64,000 nucleotides of DNA from Ophiostoma sp. CBS 140.51 (Eukaryota; Ascomycota; Sordariomycetes; Ophiostomatales; Ophiostomataceae), in assembly GCA_029298735.1 (NCBI GenBank), contig JANSLP010000115.1, positions 1 to 64,000 of the forward strand, written 5' to 3'. Both the position numbers and the translations under genes were made by a program. Positions within the stretch are counted from its first letter, which is position 1. Every line of letters begins with the position of its first letter. This document shows positions 52,183-63,154 of the stretch, one piece after another. The notes under the pieces are model-generated. The model was not told the origin of the DNA. It searched no databases and saw only the letters and a program-made list of their open reading frames with translations.

Positions 52183-55100
52183 GTTAAAACGGTGACACAG
52201 TCTAGGATGAGAGCATGATGTGGTGACGGAACGCGAGGTGGGTGGGTGACAGGTGAGAGGACGGTATGCAAAATAAGAGTCGATAAAATAAAATAATAGG
52301 GCCGCAATAAAAGAAAAGAGGACGATGAGAATGCTGGACGACGTATGCAAGATAACGCAAATAGGAGGTTGGATAACAACGGTGTTCACGATGGGTGTTG
52401 CGTGCCCAACGCAGCCTTGCGACGGGAGAAGATCGTAAAAGTGACAAGTGTAGCAATGGTGAAAGGAGGGAAGAAAAAAATAGTAATTGTATGCAGAGTA
52501 ATAATATGAAAGGGGAGATGCCGGGAGGTGGAGGCAGTGGGCGGGCTGCTATTTGCAGAGAACGATCCTCCAGGCACAGCACAAGGCAAACAAATCAAGG
52601 TTCCACTGACCTGGGCTGAAGATCGACAGTGAGAACTGAAGGCTGGAGGGCAGACGGGGAACGGCGAAAGGGACGATCAGTCCATCGCGGGAAGGGAGGT
52701 TGCAGCAGGGAAGCAGGGACAAGAGGAACGATGTGGAGAGTGTCAAGTGTGAAGGAAGCGTGGGCGGTCGAGCTGGTGGTGCGAAGGGTGACTGAAGGAT
52801 TAAAGTTTAATGTCGAGAATTAAAGGTTTGGTGATGCAATATCGAGGTCGAGAAAAAAAGAGGAAGAGGGAGATGAAGGGTGCGGAGGCAATGGGAGTTG
52901 GACGACAGAATCATAAAGAGGCATAGAGGGTGCCAGGAAGGAGCAACCGGGCTATGAGAGCTTGGCAACGAAAAGGAGGAAGAAGAGACGGACACACACG
53001 ATGCACAAAGCGGAATAGTGTCCAGCCAAGCCGTCGACGGTGACGGGAGGGGGAGAAGGGGAGAAGGGGTGAGGGGGTGAAGGATGGAGACGGGCGTTGC
53101 AAGCTGGATGAGGATAAAAATGGCGACAACGAAACGAAAGAACAGGAGGAGCGATCGATGTAGGAAGGTCCGGCGAGCAGAAAAGTGCGGCGACCAGGGC
53201 AGACTTCGATCGTGGGCGTGGGCTGGCGCAGCGCTAAGAAAGCCTATGCCCACAGATCGCCTGGGCCTGTTAGGGGCGTGGACAGGGCTTGGGATTCCAC
53301 AACATTAGCTGCCCATGACCTGACCTTTCTCAGCGATGAGCTCTTGAAGATATGCTGCTCGATGCAAAACACAATTTAAACCTGATTCATTTGTCAATTG
53401 AAGGGGGTTCGTGGCTGTTGTGCTATTGCATGCTTTATTCGAACTATTTCAGCATCCTGGAATTGACCCCCTTTTTGCAACCCCTCGGTTGCTCTTTCCT
53501 TCATGCTGCACTTTATGCGGCAACCTTCTCCGTATATTTCCTTCTTTCCTTCCTATGTGTTCCGGCCGGGGTGCGATTGAGATAGCAAATATTCCGTCAG
53601 CCACAACCTGCCACTGTCGCAACGTCGTGCCCTGTTCACACCCTGCCTCTTCCGCTCACCGAGCACTCTCATGTTGGTCTTGTCCCAAGCTTCAGGTTTC
53701 TGCAGGGCCCAGCCTTCTTTGAACAGGCCGGTCTGGACTTTGGCCAAAGATAGGCACTTGTCACCTCTCACCCACGTCGATATTGTACCCCGCGTACGGT
53801 TCACCAGTGAACCCCAGACAAGGCTGGCCTCGCGAATATCTTTAAAGATATCGTAGCCTATGATGAACGGCGCCGAACCCTGTCTCCCGTAGCCGTGTCT
53901 CGAAAGGTTAAAATACTTGTGTCCCCGTGCATACCGTGTGGCAATACCGGTGCCTTGGGATACAGCCGTGTCTGTCTCGGTCTTGTGTTTGGTTCGTGTG
54001 GCTCAGCCTGGTGGTCTTCACCTTCCTTGTTCGACTCCTCGTTGTCATTCCTTCTCTTTTTTGCTTGTTTATGTCCCGGTCTTGTTATTCGCTCTTTCCT
54101 GCTCTCCTTCTTTCTTCTGCATCTTTCCTTTCCAAGTCAAATTGTTCCTTCCTCTTCTCGTTTTACGTCATTTAGGTCTCTGCCTTGTTCAACTTCTTAG
54201 CAATCCCGCCCTCCCTCTCCTTTCCCATCATCCTCCCACATTCTGTCCGTTCTCTCTCACTTCTCCCACTCACACATTCACAAGTACTTACCTCTCACTT
54301 CGACGTCATCTCGATTAATGGCGACTCCGACATTTCCGCCTTATCGTCCACGACCCTTTCTCAACAGTCTAGTCTCTCGGCTCTCTATGCCCAACCCGCC
54401 GGGCCTCGTGGTCGTCTCCTCTGTCCTGGTGGTCTCGAAGAAGCCATGCTCTTCCTTTTTGACCTCCACCCACAAACTTGCCCGTACGACTAGACGCGAG
54501 CATCCGACCATGTGCTCGACTGATTCGACAGGCCCGGGCCAAGAAGCATGTGTGTATTATACGCAGAAAGTCCACACCTTTCCAAGCCTACCCTCTTCGA
54601 CCGTTCGCCTCGACTGGCGCAGTCGACTACGCAGTAATTCTTCTCCTTCGCACACCCCCGGGCAGTTTATTTCTATCAGGTCTGTCACAAGAGTCTGTTC
54701 TGCTGCACTGTGCCGTCACTTTTGTCTCCCACTTTCTTTTTCTCGGACAGAAATTACGTTGAAAACACGCCTTGCGACCTTTTCTCTTCCAAATGCTTAC
54801 CTCTGCAACCTCACTAACACGCAAATTCAACCGGCTTCCGCACAGTCCAGTCCGCCCCACGCAACGGGGTCCACCCACCCGCTCAAGTTCCCCACCCTAG
54901 CCACGAACCCTGCTCTCAACCCCCATCCTTGTCCGGCTCTCCAAAACCGTCTGCACAAATCCCATCGTCGGAATCGCCCATGTGCTCGCCCGACACGCAG
55001 AGAATCATCCTTGACTAGCCCCCACTTGCTAGGTCCCATCAATGGTGCGTATGCGGAGTCTGGCCCTCGGTCCCACCCAGCCAGCCGCTCATAACTGCTG

Positions 55101-57514
55101 GTCCGTTGTCGTGCTCTCTGCGTGTCTTCGTCTCTTCATTTCATTACTCTGTTTCCCCTTTTAGTTTTTTTTTTTGCTTTGATTTTCATCTCTTTGGATC
55201 ACTTGCACCACAGCGCAACAGGCCATTCTACTGCACATCATGTTCTTGTTTTTTTTTTGTCCTGCTTGCTGTCTTCCGCGATTGCTGCTCCCGTTTCTCT
55301 TCAAATGTGCTGTTTGACCTGAGCCCCTGCCCCCTGCCCTGTCGTTCCTTGCTACTGTCAAAGAGTTGCATACTGTGTGGTACACACTTATCTTGCTTGT
55401 GTAAGAAGTAATAATATGACATGGGCAGGCTCTAGATACTCACACGACCAAACGCGCAGAAGCATTCCAACCAGGCCGGTTTGCCCAACCATCGTGCTTT
55501 TCACTATTCCTAATTTTGGGCACGCAGTATATTCTTACGAATAAGATATATATCGTGCGTATGGGCTTTAGATTTTCTAAGTATGTTTGCACTTTCATAC
55601 CAGGTCAATTGTACATTCCTTGCTACGGCAGGCAATACCCATCAACCTGTGATTGAACCTTTTGGCTCGCGTAAGAAAAGCCTTCATATCAGGTCCCATC
55701 GTTACGTTCTGCACCCATGCCGGCCTGCATATGATTGGTGTATATAACGCGATGCCCTGGTCACAGACATTTCTCGTCAGATGTGTGTTGGCGGGGTGGT
55801 GGAGGGGACCAGAGACGGTGCTTGGGCAAGCAGAGAAGAGCACACGGGGGCGTGCTCTGTAGCACGCACAAGACACGCAGAGGCTCTGCATCGGCCAGAC
55901 TGCTCTTGCCCACACCCTCGCCTAATTCCATGCCGCTAGACCTACGCGTGCTGTCCGACCGGCCCTGCTTCGTCCCTCTTCGCCGGGATCACACATCGCC
56001 GGCCACAAGCTTCGACCCAGCAGCCAGGCAAAGTGCGTGCTTGGGACCAGTCAGAAGCCACAGGGAAGGGGGGTCAACAGCAGAACATCAACCACCCCTC
56101 TCGCTCTTTTGGGTCATTTCGGCTTTTCCCAGTCTTTTGACTTCCTTCTTTTGTTCTTAGTTTTTATTTTCTATTTTGATTTTAACACCCGTTACGATTT
56201 GCGCCCACCCGCACGCCTCTTCCTCGCTTCTTCTGCCGGAGCTCTCCCATATCCGCCAGTCAGTCTTCATCGGTGCCTCGCCGGCCTATCGCCCTTCGCC
56301 TGTAGTCTCACACCCCCTCCTCCTCCACTTGCTTCCTTACTTCTACATGCACAAACCCGAACGAAGGACAGGGGAACATCGAAAGGAGGCAGTGTGCCAA
56401 TTGAAGCAAAAACGCCCAAAAATAAAGACGCCCCAAATTCAGATGTAAAACAAGACACACAAAAACCCACGCAGGCACACCACTCGCCAGCGCAGACGGC
56501 ATCGCCAACGCCGTCATCAGCTTTCTTCCCGCTCGTCACCCCCGCGCTCGACAGTTCGACTGGCTGCGAGACTCCTGCTTGGCTCTGGAGGGCACCTTTC
56601 CCATCCGGCTTGTCGTGCAGCAAGCCTCTCTCGTTTTCCTGCTCTCTGATTGAACGCGCAAATTCATCCATTCACATCGCATTTGTTTACGGGTCCATTG
56701 TCCCATTGTCGGCCAACTTGGGTGAGCATCGCCGCTTTGCTCTCGGCTACCACGTCCTGTTGCCTCCCTCTTCGCCTCGCTCCTTCTCGTTGTCTCCTTC
56801 TTCTCTCGTCCTCTCTCCACCCACCCTTCCCGGGGCGGCCCTTAACCTGTGTGCTCCTTTGAGCCTGGGCGCTCTTTCCATAAAAGGAAGACAGCTTCTC
56901 CAGCACACTTCCTTGACAGTCCCCTTCCCCTCCTTCTACTTCCCAATTCTCTCTCTTGGAAGGCCCCTTCCACCCTCTGACTCTCTTCAAAGGGGGGTAT
57001 AGAGTGGGTGATCCGAGCGCAGATCAGCTTCACCTTTCTCCCTTGGGTGTTCGACCACATGCAGTCCGATCGGCAGCCGGTGCCCGTCGTCTGTCTTGGG
57101 GGCATCTAGCTTTCTTTGCTCGTCCTTCTTGCCATCCTCACCACTTTGCAACAAGCTTTCCATCGGCCCGCTGTGCGCCACCCCGCGCTGCTCTTCGTCC
57201 TCCTTCGCTGTCTCGTTCGCGCGTCTTGCCCTGGATGGAGCCGTCTCGCCCGGTTTTTCTTGAAGAAACATTCCATAGAGTGTATCTCCTGTCGAGCACA
57301 TTGCGCTCGCTTCCATACTCGCCACTGTGCCGATCTGCCCCCGACATACCCCTCGACAAGTCGCGAGGACCAACAAGCCCTGTCGCCATTTCTGTCCTTC
57401 GGCTACACCGGCTCTCTCGAAACTCGATACCGCTCGCTGTGTGCCCCCGGCCATCTCCCGGAGTCGCACAGCTTTTCTGATAAGCTTGTTGGTTTACTTT
57501 TTTGCCGCCAAACT
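52183..57514. other. 5.3-kb intergenic region between two divergent genes
   Basis: Largest gap in the window. The + strand is purine-rich at about 52600-53200 (pyrimidine-rich on the transporter's sense strand, so likely its promoter and leader). The + strand is pyrimidine-rich from about 54000-54300 and again 56100-57500, fitting the leader of the downstream gene. Overlapping ORFs at 54185-54493, 54318-55094 and 56037-57002 have no recognisable domain. A gene with several introns could be hidden here; I see none. Confidence 0.45.
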
Positions 57515-59167
57515 ATGGCAGCGTCTGGGTCGTCTTCCTCGTCCTTCTCTGCATCCTCCGCCGGCTACGCCTCGTCTCATGCTTATACTTATACCAGCCA
57601 AAACGGTTCCTCTACCCGCACCCCGAGTTCCTCTGCCGTGTCCGCCGTGACTTCCAACTCTTCGGCGCCGCCGCCGACGCCCTTGCGGCCCCTCGACCTG
57701 GGGCCGCCGGGCTACCAGGCAACAATGTAACAACACACCTTGTTTATTTTTCTTTCTGCGTGTGCGGTCTTTGCTTTTGCTTGTTTTCTTCCTCTTAACA
57801 AATTGCTATTTCTTCCCTTTTTGCTTCTTCTTATGTATGCTGCGCCCTGAGCTCTGCAGGTCTTTTCTTGAACTGTGCTAACCTTTCTCTTCTACTTTCC
57901 CTCTATCTAGTATCTTATATGAACGTACCGCAAACGAGTCTACCGTATATCTCGGACCATGGGAGATTGTAAATATGGAGCCACGCCGTATTCGGTGGCA
58001 GTGCAGTTATGAAGGCGAGGTTCTGGAGCATTTCTGTAAGCCTTCTCCGTGTCTGTTAATTTTCAGGTGCATTTCTTTTTAACAAACTACTGCAGTGCCA
58101 TCCAATACCCCAGCCGACATCTTCCCACATACATTACATGCCCGACACCGTCCATATGGCGACCCGTGTGACATGGAACTCTACCTGTCCTTCCTCGAAC
58201 CACATCGTATCCGATATGTCACCAATGACAACACCATCGCACACGACGACCACGTCGAGGCCCGCTACGAGTTCACTACGAACGAAGGATCACATCGCCT
58301 GCAGGGTGACCTCCGCGGGCAGGATCTGATCGATCATTTTGATTTTGACGTCATATGGTCAGACAAGGAGAGCCGCACCGACTCATTTGGCAGCGTCCGC
58401 GGCATCGGCGCCATCCAGCGCATGAAGATGTGGCGCGATCGCTACACAACCTACCACTACCTCACATTCTACGCCAATCGTACCGACCGGCGGTATCGGG
58501 AGTACCTGGTCTACTCGTTCGACTCTGAAATCAAGAACCGCGACGATAGCCACCGGCGGCTCCGCCTTACCGTGCGCGGACGCCGTGGCAGTGCACCCGA
58601 TAGTAGTGGTAGCGGCCATGGAAGCAGCAGCGGAGGCGGCAGTGGTAGCGGCTCCGGACGCCGCTTCTCCATGACGTCGTTACGGCAACGGCCACGGACA
58701 TCAAGTAGTCACCATCACAGCAGCCACCACCACAGTAGTGGCCACGGCAGCTCATCACATGGTTCCAGCTCTCGCAGCTCTCACACCAGCTCTGAACAGG
58801 CTTCAACAGTCTCACCGCCGTCATCAACGTCGTCATATTTACCAGGGAGTGGGCTCGATATCCGGTATCTGGGTATCCAATTTAGTCGAGCCGATGGTAT
58901 GCCCACCTACTCACCTTCTTTTCCGTTGAATATCGCTTGCTAACAAGACAATTAGACTACTATAGATTCATAGAGCAATGGAACATTGCCCAGGCCGCGG
59001 ATGGTGAGTTCCGAGGTGTTCCTTTCCCCTCGGACCGTTTCGAACTTCCATCGCCCGAAATCTTCCCGGGCGACGGTCGAAACAACCTTGCCTCGTCGTC
59101 CCTCTTAGGCCTTCCCATTATGGAAGAGCCCCCAGAAGGAATCGATCCAATGAGCGTCCCGACTTGA
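57515..59167 (+). CDS. Uncharacterised fungal protein with a conserved-looking core
   Basis: Exons 57515-57726, 57911-58035, 58096-58896 and 58956-59167, 449 aa. Donors are GTAACA (weak), GTAAGC and GTATGC; the last intron has GCTAACA. The first 65 residues are Ser/Thr/Ala-rich. Residues about 70-215 form a dense, non-repetitive core: ILYERTANESTVYLGPWEIV, then RIRWQCSYEGEVLEHFLPSN and HARHRPYGDPCDMELYLSFL. A His/Ser/Gly-rich linker follows (about 235-325) and then a conserved-looking end: RYLGIQFSRADDYYRFIEQW and GVPFPSDRFELPSPE. No family recognised, no signal peptide or membrane helix. Regular alternation of charged and aromatic residues in the core suggests a beta-rich fold. Exon joins preserve frame and remove all stops, which supports the gene although its function is unknown. 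Confidence 0.75.
58603..58760 (+). repeat. Gly/Ser and His/Ser codon repeats in the uncharacterised gene
   Basis: Imperfect runs of ggc/agc/agt codons (Gly-Ser) are followed by cac/cat and agc/agt codons (His-Ser), giving SSHHHSSHHHSSGHGSS-like sequence in the middle of the protein. Likely a flexible linker and a site of slippage. Confidence 0.7.
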
Positions 59168-60074
59168 TATGCGACTGGAGACCGGCATAACGAAAATGAA
59201 ATGAATCAAAAACCAACACACACAAAATATTATACTACGATTTTGACGATGAGCAATGACCATCACATGTATACATGTAAATAGATAGAAACACATACGA
59301 AGGAGCACGGGCCTCGAAACCAAAAGCGAGCACCTTTATTCTGACAGAAATATTACGTTCTTTAAAAGCTTCAAAGATTGTATAAGGGCTAGTAATGTTT
59401 CCGTCGTGCAATAGTGCTTATGAAAATAGTTTTGAATTATGATGTGATAGAATACAGTCACTATCGATATTTTGCTGGTAGTTCAGGGGAACAGACAAAG
59501 ATCCGCCAAAAGAGAACAACCGCTATCAAACAGACGGGATACTAGTGCCGGGTTCGGGAGATGTGTCTGTTGGACAACAAATAGCTCGGCAGACGTTGGA
59601 CGTTGGGACGTCACTTCGCCAACCACGGTCTACTAAATTGTTAGATCTGACGCTGCTTTCCCTAGCCAAAACAGGACTTGTGCACACTCAGAAAAGCTGA
59701 CCTCAACGAGCGCCTCGTTTTTTTCAGCTGCGGGGTTACTAATGGGGACGCATGCTGCTCCGTGCAAGTGGCTCTTGCTTTTTCTTTTCTTTGTGGCGCC
59801 TTCCTGTAACGAACAAAATGTGGCGCCGAGGGTACAGCCGGTGAGGCTTTGCAATGCCTTGATTAGGCCATCGTATGGGGCCAGGAGTTATGAGATCTAC
59901 TGTTTGTGTAACTACCCGTGTTCTCCACTTCGTTTTCCTGCAGTACGGCGTAATTCTGATTCAATCCGACAATCAGAGGTGGAAATGATGTCTTCGAGAA
60001 GTAAAGTTGGTATGGAGCGGCCGGCCAGGTACTGCAAATGGCAAAAGTGGGTCCTGAAGCTGTGCGTGTTAATG

Positions 60075-60106
60075 GTGGGGAGGTTTGGACAGAGCTGCCC
60101 CCCCGG
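60075..60106. promoter_or_regulatory. Paired CreA/CRE-1-like sites
   Basis: GTGGGG at 60075-60080 and CCCCGG at 60101-60106 both match SYGGRG (the second on the opposite strand), 20 bp apart and about 240-270 bp upstream of the TATA box. Paired sites of this kind mediate carbon catabolite repression in filamentous fungi. The hexamer is short, so chance occurrence is possible. Confidence 0.3.
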
Positions 60107-60348
60107 CGCTACATCATCCACATCATCCACACCATTGGAGTTCTCTGGGCCATCTGTCAGCCCACCTGCCCTCAGCGAACCACACAAAGCATCCCACGCA
60201 GAGGGGTGGAAAGAGCGACCGGGAGACAAGGGCGATTCAATGACAGCGTCGGGATACCGTGCCGTTCACAGGTGATTTCCTCTCATTTCGTCGTTTTGTG
60301 CCACACAACCGTTCAATTGCCTCTTATCCCATTCTCACAATTCTCAGA

Positions 60349-60354
60349 TATAAA
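60349..60354 (+). promoter_or_regulatory. TATA box of acetate kinase
   Basis: TATAAA within atataaagg, 139 nt upstream of the ATG, in an otherwise GC-balanced promoter. Spacing suits a leader of about 100 nt. Confidence 0.5.
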
Positions 60355-60492
60355 GGCGACGACAACCTCAAAGAAGCGCCAGAGAGCACCTCCATCTCAT
60401 AGATTGTCCTTGTGCCAATCGTTTTTCACAAAAACATCGTCATAATTGCAAGGCATTCTCTCACTGCCAAGACACTCACAACATCGCCAATC

Positions 60493-61809
60493 ATGAAGAT
60501 CGTCCTCTCCGTCAACGCCGGCTCATCGTCGGTCAAGATCTCGGTCTACTCCGCCGAGGCCCGCAACGCCGAGCCGCACCAGCTCGCCGAGGCCCAGGTC
60601 AACGGCCTCACAGCGCCACCGCCGCAGGTCGAGTACAGCCGAAACGATGGCGGCGGCAAGGGCGGCAAGACTATCGTTTACAAGGACAAGAAAGTAACGG
60701 ACATTGGCGACGACAAGGCCAAGATTGATAGCCAGGACGATGCTTTTGCATACCTGCTCCGACTCTTTGTCGACGACAAGGATCTCAAGGAGATCTCGAG
60801 TCACGACGACATTGCCATTGTCACACACCGTATCGTCCACGGCGGCGACTACACGCAACCCCAGATTGTCGTCGGCGACACCTACGAGCACATTGAGGCT
60901 CTCAACGACTTGGCGCCCCTGCACAACGCCAAGTCTCTCGAGATTGTCCGCTCGTGCCTCAAACAGCTGCCCAAGGCCACCAATGTCGCCTGTTTCGACT
61001 CGCAGTTCCACGCGACGTTGCCAGAGCACATTCGCACCTACCCCATCGACCCGGCCACTGCCAAGAGCAACATGCTGCGCAAGTATGGGTTCCACGGCCT
61101 CAGTTATGCTTTCATTACGAAAGCCGTCGCTGATTTCCTGGGCAAGCCCGTCGAAGAGACGAACATCATTGCTTTGCATCTGGGCAGCGGTGCTTCGGCG
61201 TGTGCCATTCGCGGCGGCAAGAGCTGGGACACGAGCATGGGCTTGACGCCGCTGGCCGGTCTGCCCGGTGCCACGCGCAGCGGCAGCGTTGATCCCAGTC
61301 TGGTCTTCCACTATGCATCGGACGTCGGCAAGCTGTCGCCTGCTTCCACCAAGGACCTGCACATCTCGCGCGCCGAGGAAATTTTGAACAAGGAGGCCGG
61401 CTGGAAGGCGCTGACGGGCACGACCAACTTTGGCGAGATTGCCGGCTCGGACAAACCGTCGCACCAGCTAGCGTTTGACCTGTTTGTCGACCGGGTGGCC
61501 GGGTTTGTGGGGTCCTACTACGTGACGCTCAAGGGCCAGGTCGATGCGCTTGTGTTTGCGGGCGGCATTGGCGAGCGCAGCGACCGTTTACGGGCCGCTG
61601 TTGTCGACCAGTGCAGCTGTCTCGGCTTTTCGATCGACTCGGCTGCCAACGGTTCCGGGCACTTGACGGATGTCGTGACGGATCTCACTGGAAAGAGCGG
61701 GAGCGGCGGTGCTGGCCAGCATCGTGTGCTGGTGTGCCAGACGGACGAGCAGCTCGAGATGGCCCGTGAGGGGTCGGCGGACGAGAGCCTATGGGCCGAC
61801 AGCAAATAG
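60493..61809 (+). CDS. ACK: Acetate kinase
   Basis: Single exon, 438 aa, start ATG after CAATC. Catalyses reversible phosphoryl transfer between acetyl phosphate and acetate with ADP/ATP. Family motifs in order: VNAGSSSVK (residues 7-15), THRIVHGGD (substrate Arg), DSQFHATLPEH, YGFHGLSY, IALHLGSGASACAI, SMGLTPLAGLPGATRSG, and FAGGIGERS near the C-terminus. The sequence is longer than bacterial AckA because of inserts after residue 40 and near 305-330, typical of euascomycete enzymes. In fungi it is thought to work with phosphoketolase (XFP), which makes acetyl phosphate; no XFP gene is in this window. No mitochondrial signal, so cytosolic location is expected. Confidence 0.95.
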   Translation: MKIVLSVNAGSSSVKISVYSAEARNAEPHQLAEAQVNGLTAPPPQVEYSRNDGGGKGGKTIVYKDKKVTDIGDDKAKIDSQDDAFAYLLRLFVDDKDLKEISSHDDIAIVTHRIVHGGDYTQPQIVVGDTYEHIEALNDLAPLHNAKSLEIVRSCLKQLPKATNVACFDSQFHATLPEHIRTYPIDPATAKSNMLRKYGFHGLSYAFITKAVADFLGKPVEETNIIALHLGSGASACAIRGGKSWDTSMGLTPLAGLPGATRSGSVDPSLVFHYASDVGKLSPASTKDLHISRAEEILNKEAGWKALTGTTNFGEIAGSDKPSHQLAFDLFVDRVAGFVGSYYVTLKGQVDALVFAGGIGERSDRLRAAVVDQCSCLGFSIDSAANGSGHLTDVVTDLTGKSGSGGAGQHRVLVCQTDEQLEMAREGSADESLWADSK

Positions 61810-62359
61810 ACAGGCGCATGGAAGGGAAACGGTGTCATATAGTTACAAGGTGGGTTCTGAGCATAATTTTTTTTCTAGATTGCGATCACGGGCCAGCAGC
61901 GTTTATTAAAAGGAATCAAAAGATATTTGCAAGATTTGCTTGATTGAGTGATTGAAAGCTGGTATCGTATATGGCCAAAAGGCCCCCCAAATTACTAAAA
62001 TATAGTCCCTATAGCCGACCGAATATTACACACAACTCCTTCCGTTTTCTGAGGACCCCTCGTGTATTTTGTACAGAAAGGAGAGACAGAAGAGCAAAAT
62101 GATAAAATGAAAGACAGTGACGTGAATCCTCGTTTATGACAACAACTCCTTTTTGGTAAGAAAATTAGGTAAAAAGACAAAACGCCTATGAAAACGCCAC
62201 GGTTCCGATATATGACGATCACGATAAGGAGGGAAATGAAAAAAGAAAGGATCGTGAGGGTTTCAACTCCAAAAAACCCAACCAGTAAGCCATGGGGGCC
62301 CCTGCCCCCCAAAAAAACGCCGTAGAAAAGAAAAGTCGTCGGACAAGAGAAGCACTTTC
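61810..62359. other. Convergent 3' region, acetate kinase / C2H2 factor
   Basis: 550 bp, AT-rich with short A- and C-runs (for example near 62300). No gene supported; an ORF on the minus strand is hydrophobic and unconserved in character. Confidence 0.5.
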
Positions 62360-63154
62360 TCACATGTCCTCGACTTGGCGGGCAGCATCTGCAAGTGCCG
62401 CTAGGGACATGCTGTCGATGCTCGACCCGGAATGGGAGCGGCCGTATGACGAGCGGATAGGCATCTCGTACTCCATACCCATGGAGTACTCGACCTCCTC
62501 GGACATTGGCGAGTATGAGCTGTGGCGCGAGGACCGAGAGTCGCTGGTCCGGCTCTTGGATGAGCTCGAGTGACCAGAGCGGCTAGACTTCTCGCGCTTG
62601 TAATGTGTCTCCAGGTGCTGCTTCATGTTGTCGGTGCGCGTGAACATCTTCTGGCAGCCCTCAAAGGAGCAAGGGATCGTCTTCACGGCAAAGTGAATCT
62701 TGGCGTGGCGCGAAGCGTGGCCCGATGTTGTGAAGGTCTTGTCGCAGTTGAACTGCTGCGAAAGCCGGCAGGGGTATCTCTTGCCCTTCCGGTCTGAGGT
62801 TGACTCTCTCTCGGAGTGGTGTGACATGCCGTAGGCATTGGAGTCCTTCACGTACATGGCTTCAGCCAGGTCGGAGTGCGAGTGGTGCTCATCTGTCTGG
62901 TAGGTGAAGTACGGCGTCGTCGTGGCGTAGGCACGGTGAGCCGATTCGGGTGTGAGAGGAGTCGCCGGATCCTGAGAGGTCTGCGAGTCGAATGAGCAGG
63001 AGCGGGAGAGCTCGGGGGCGTTGGAAGATGCCGAGTAAACGGAGCCAGAGTTGGATACTCTCTTGGAGTGCGAGTGCACGCCGTAGTCGTTGGTGTGGTG
63101 GTCGTCCTCAACGAGGAGGGAGATTCTGCGTCCCGAGGAGTTGTAGCCGTCCAT
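62360..63154 (-). CDS. C2H2 zinc-finger protein, FlbC-like
   Basis: Single exon, 264 aa. Two adjacent zinc fingers lie at about residues 127-185. The first is unusual, C-x7-C-x12-H-x3-H (CRLSQQFNCDKTFTTSGHAS, then RHAKIH); the second is C-x4-C-x12-H-x3-H (CSFEGCQKMFTRTDNMKQHL, then ETH). The finger pair with TTSGHASRH and FTRTDNMKQH closely resembles Aspergillus FlbC, which activates brlA and conidiation. The N-terminal part is Ser/His/Asp-rich and the C-terminus Ser-rich with an acidic-aromatic stretch. Shorter than Aspergillus FlbC (inference from memory), so a further exon upstream cannot be excluded. Likely a nuclear developmental regulator. Confidence 0.82.
   Translation of the reverse strand: MDGYNSSGRRISLLVEDDHHTNDYGVHSHSKRVSNSGSVYSASSNAPELSRSCSFDSQTSQDPATPLTPESAHRAYATTTPYFTYQTDEHHSHSDLAEAMYVKDSNAYGMSHHSERESTSDRKGKRYPCRLSQQFNCDKTFTTSGHASRHAKIHFAVKTIPCSFEGCQKMFTRTDNMKQHLETHYKREKSSRSGHSSSSKSRTSDSRSSRHSSYSPMSEEVEYSMGMEYEMPIRSSYGRSHSGSSIDSMSLAALADAARQVEDM

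Larger units (their letters stand above)
59168..60492. promoter_or_regulatory. 3' flank of the unknown gene and acetate kinase promoter
   Basis: 1.3 kb. The first part is AT-rich 3' flank. The acetate kinase promoter carries a TATA box (60349-60354) and two CreA-like hexamers (60075-60080, 60101-60106). An ORF at 59742-60275 has no recognisable content. Confidence 0.5.

Noticed and set aside
54318..55094. 258-codon ORF in the 5.3-kb gap
   Set aside because: Pro/Ser/Thr/Arg-rich composition expected from CT-rich DNA; overlaps another frame of equal quality; no domain.
56037..57002. 321-codon ORF before the unknown gene
   Set aside because: Composition follows the pyrimidine bias and it contains no recognisable domain.
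60523..61464. 313-codon antisense ORF over acetate kinase
   Set aside because: The sense strand encodes every acetate kinase motif; the antisense frame has none.
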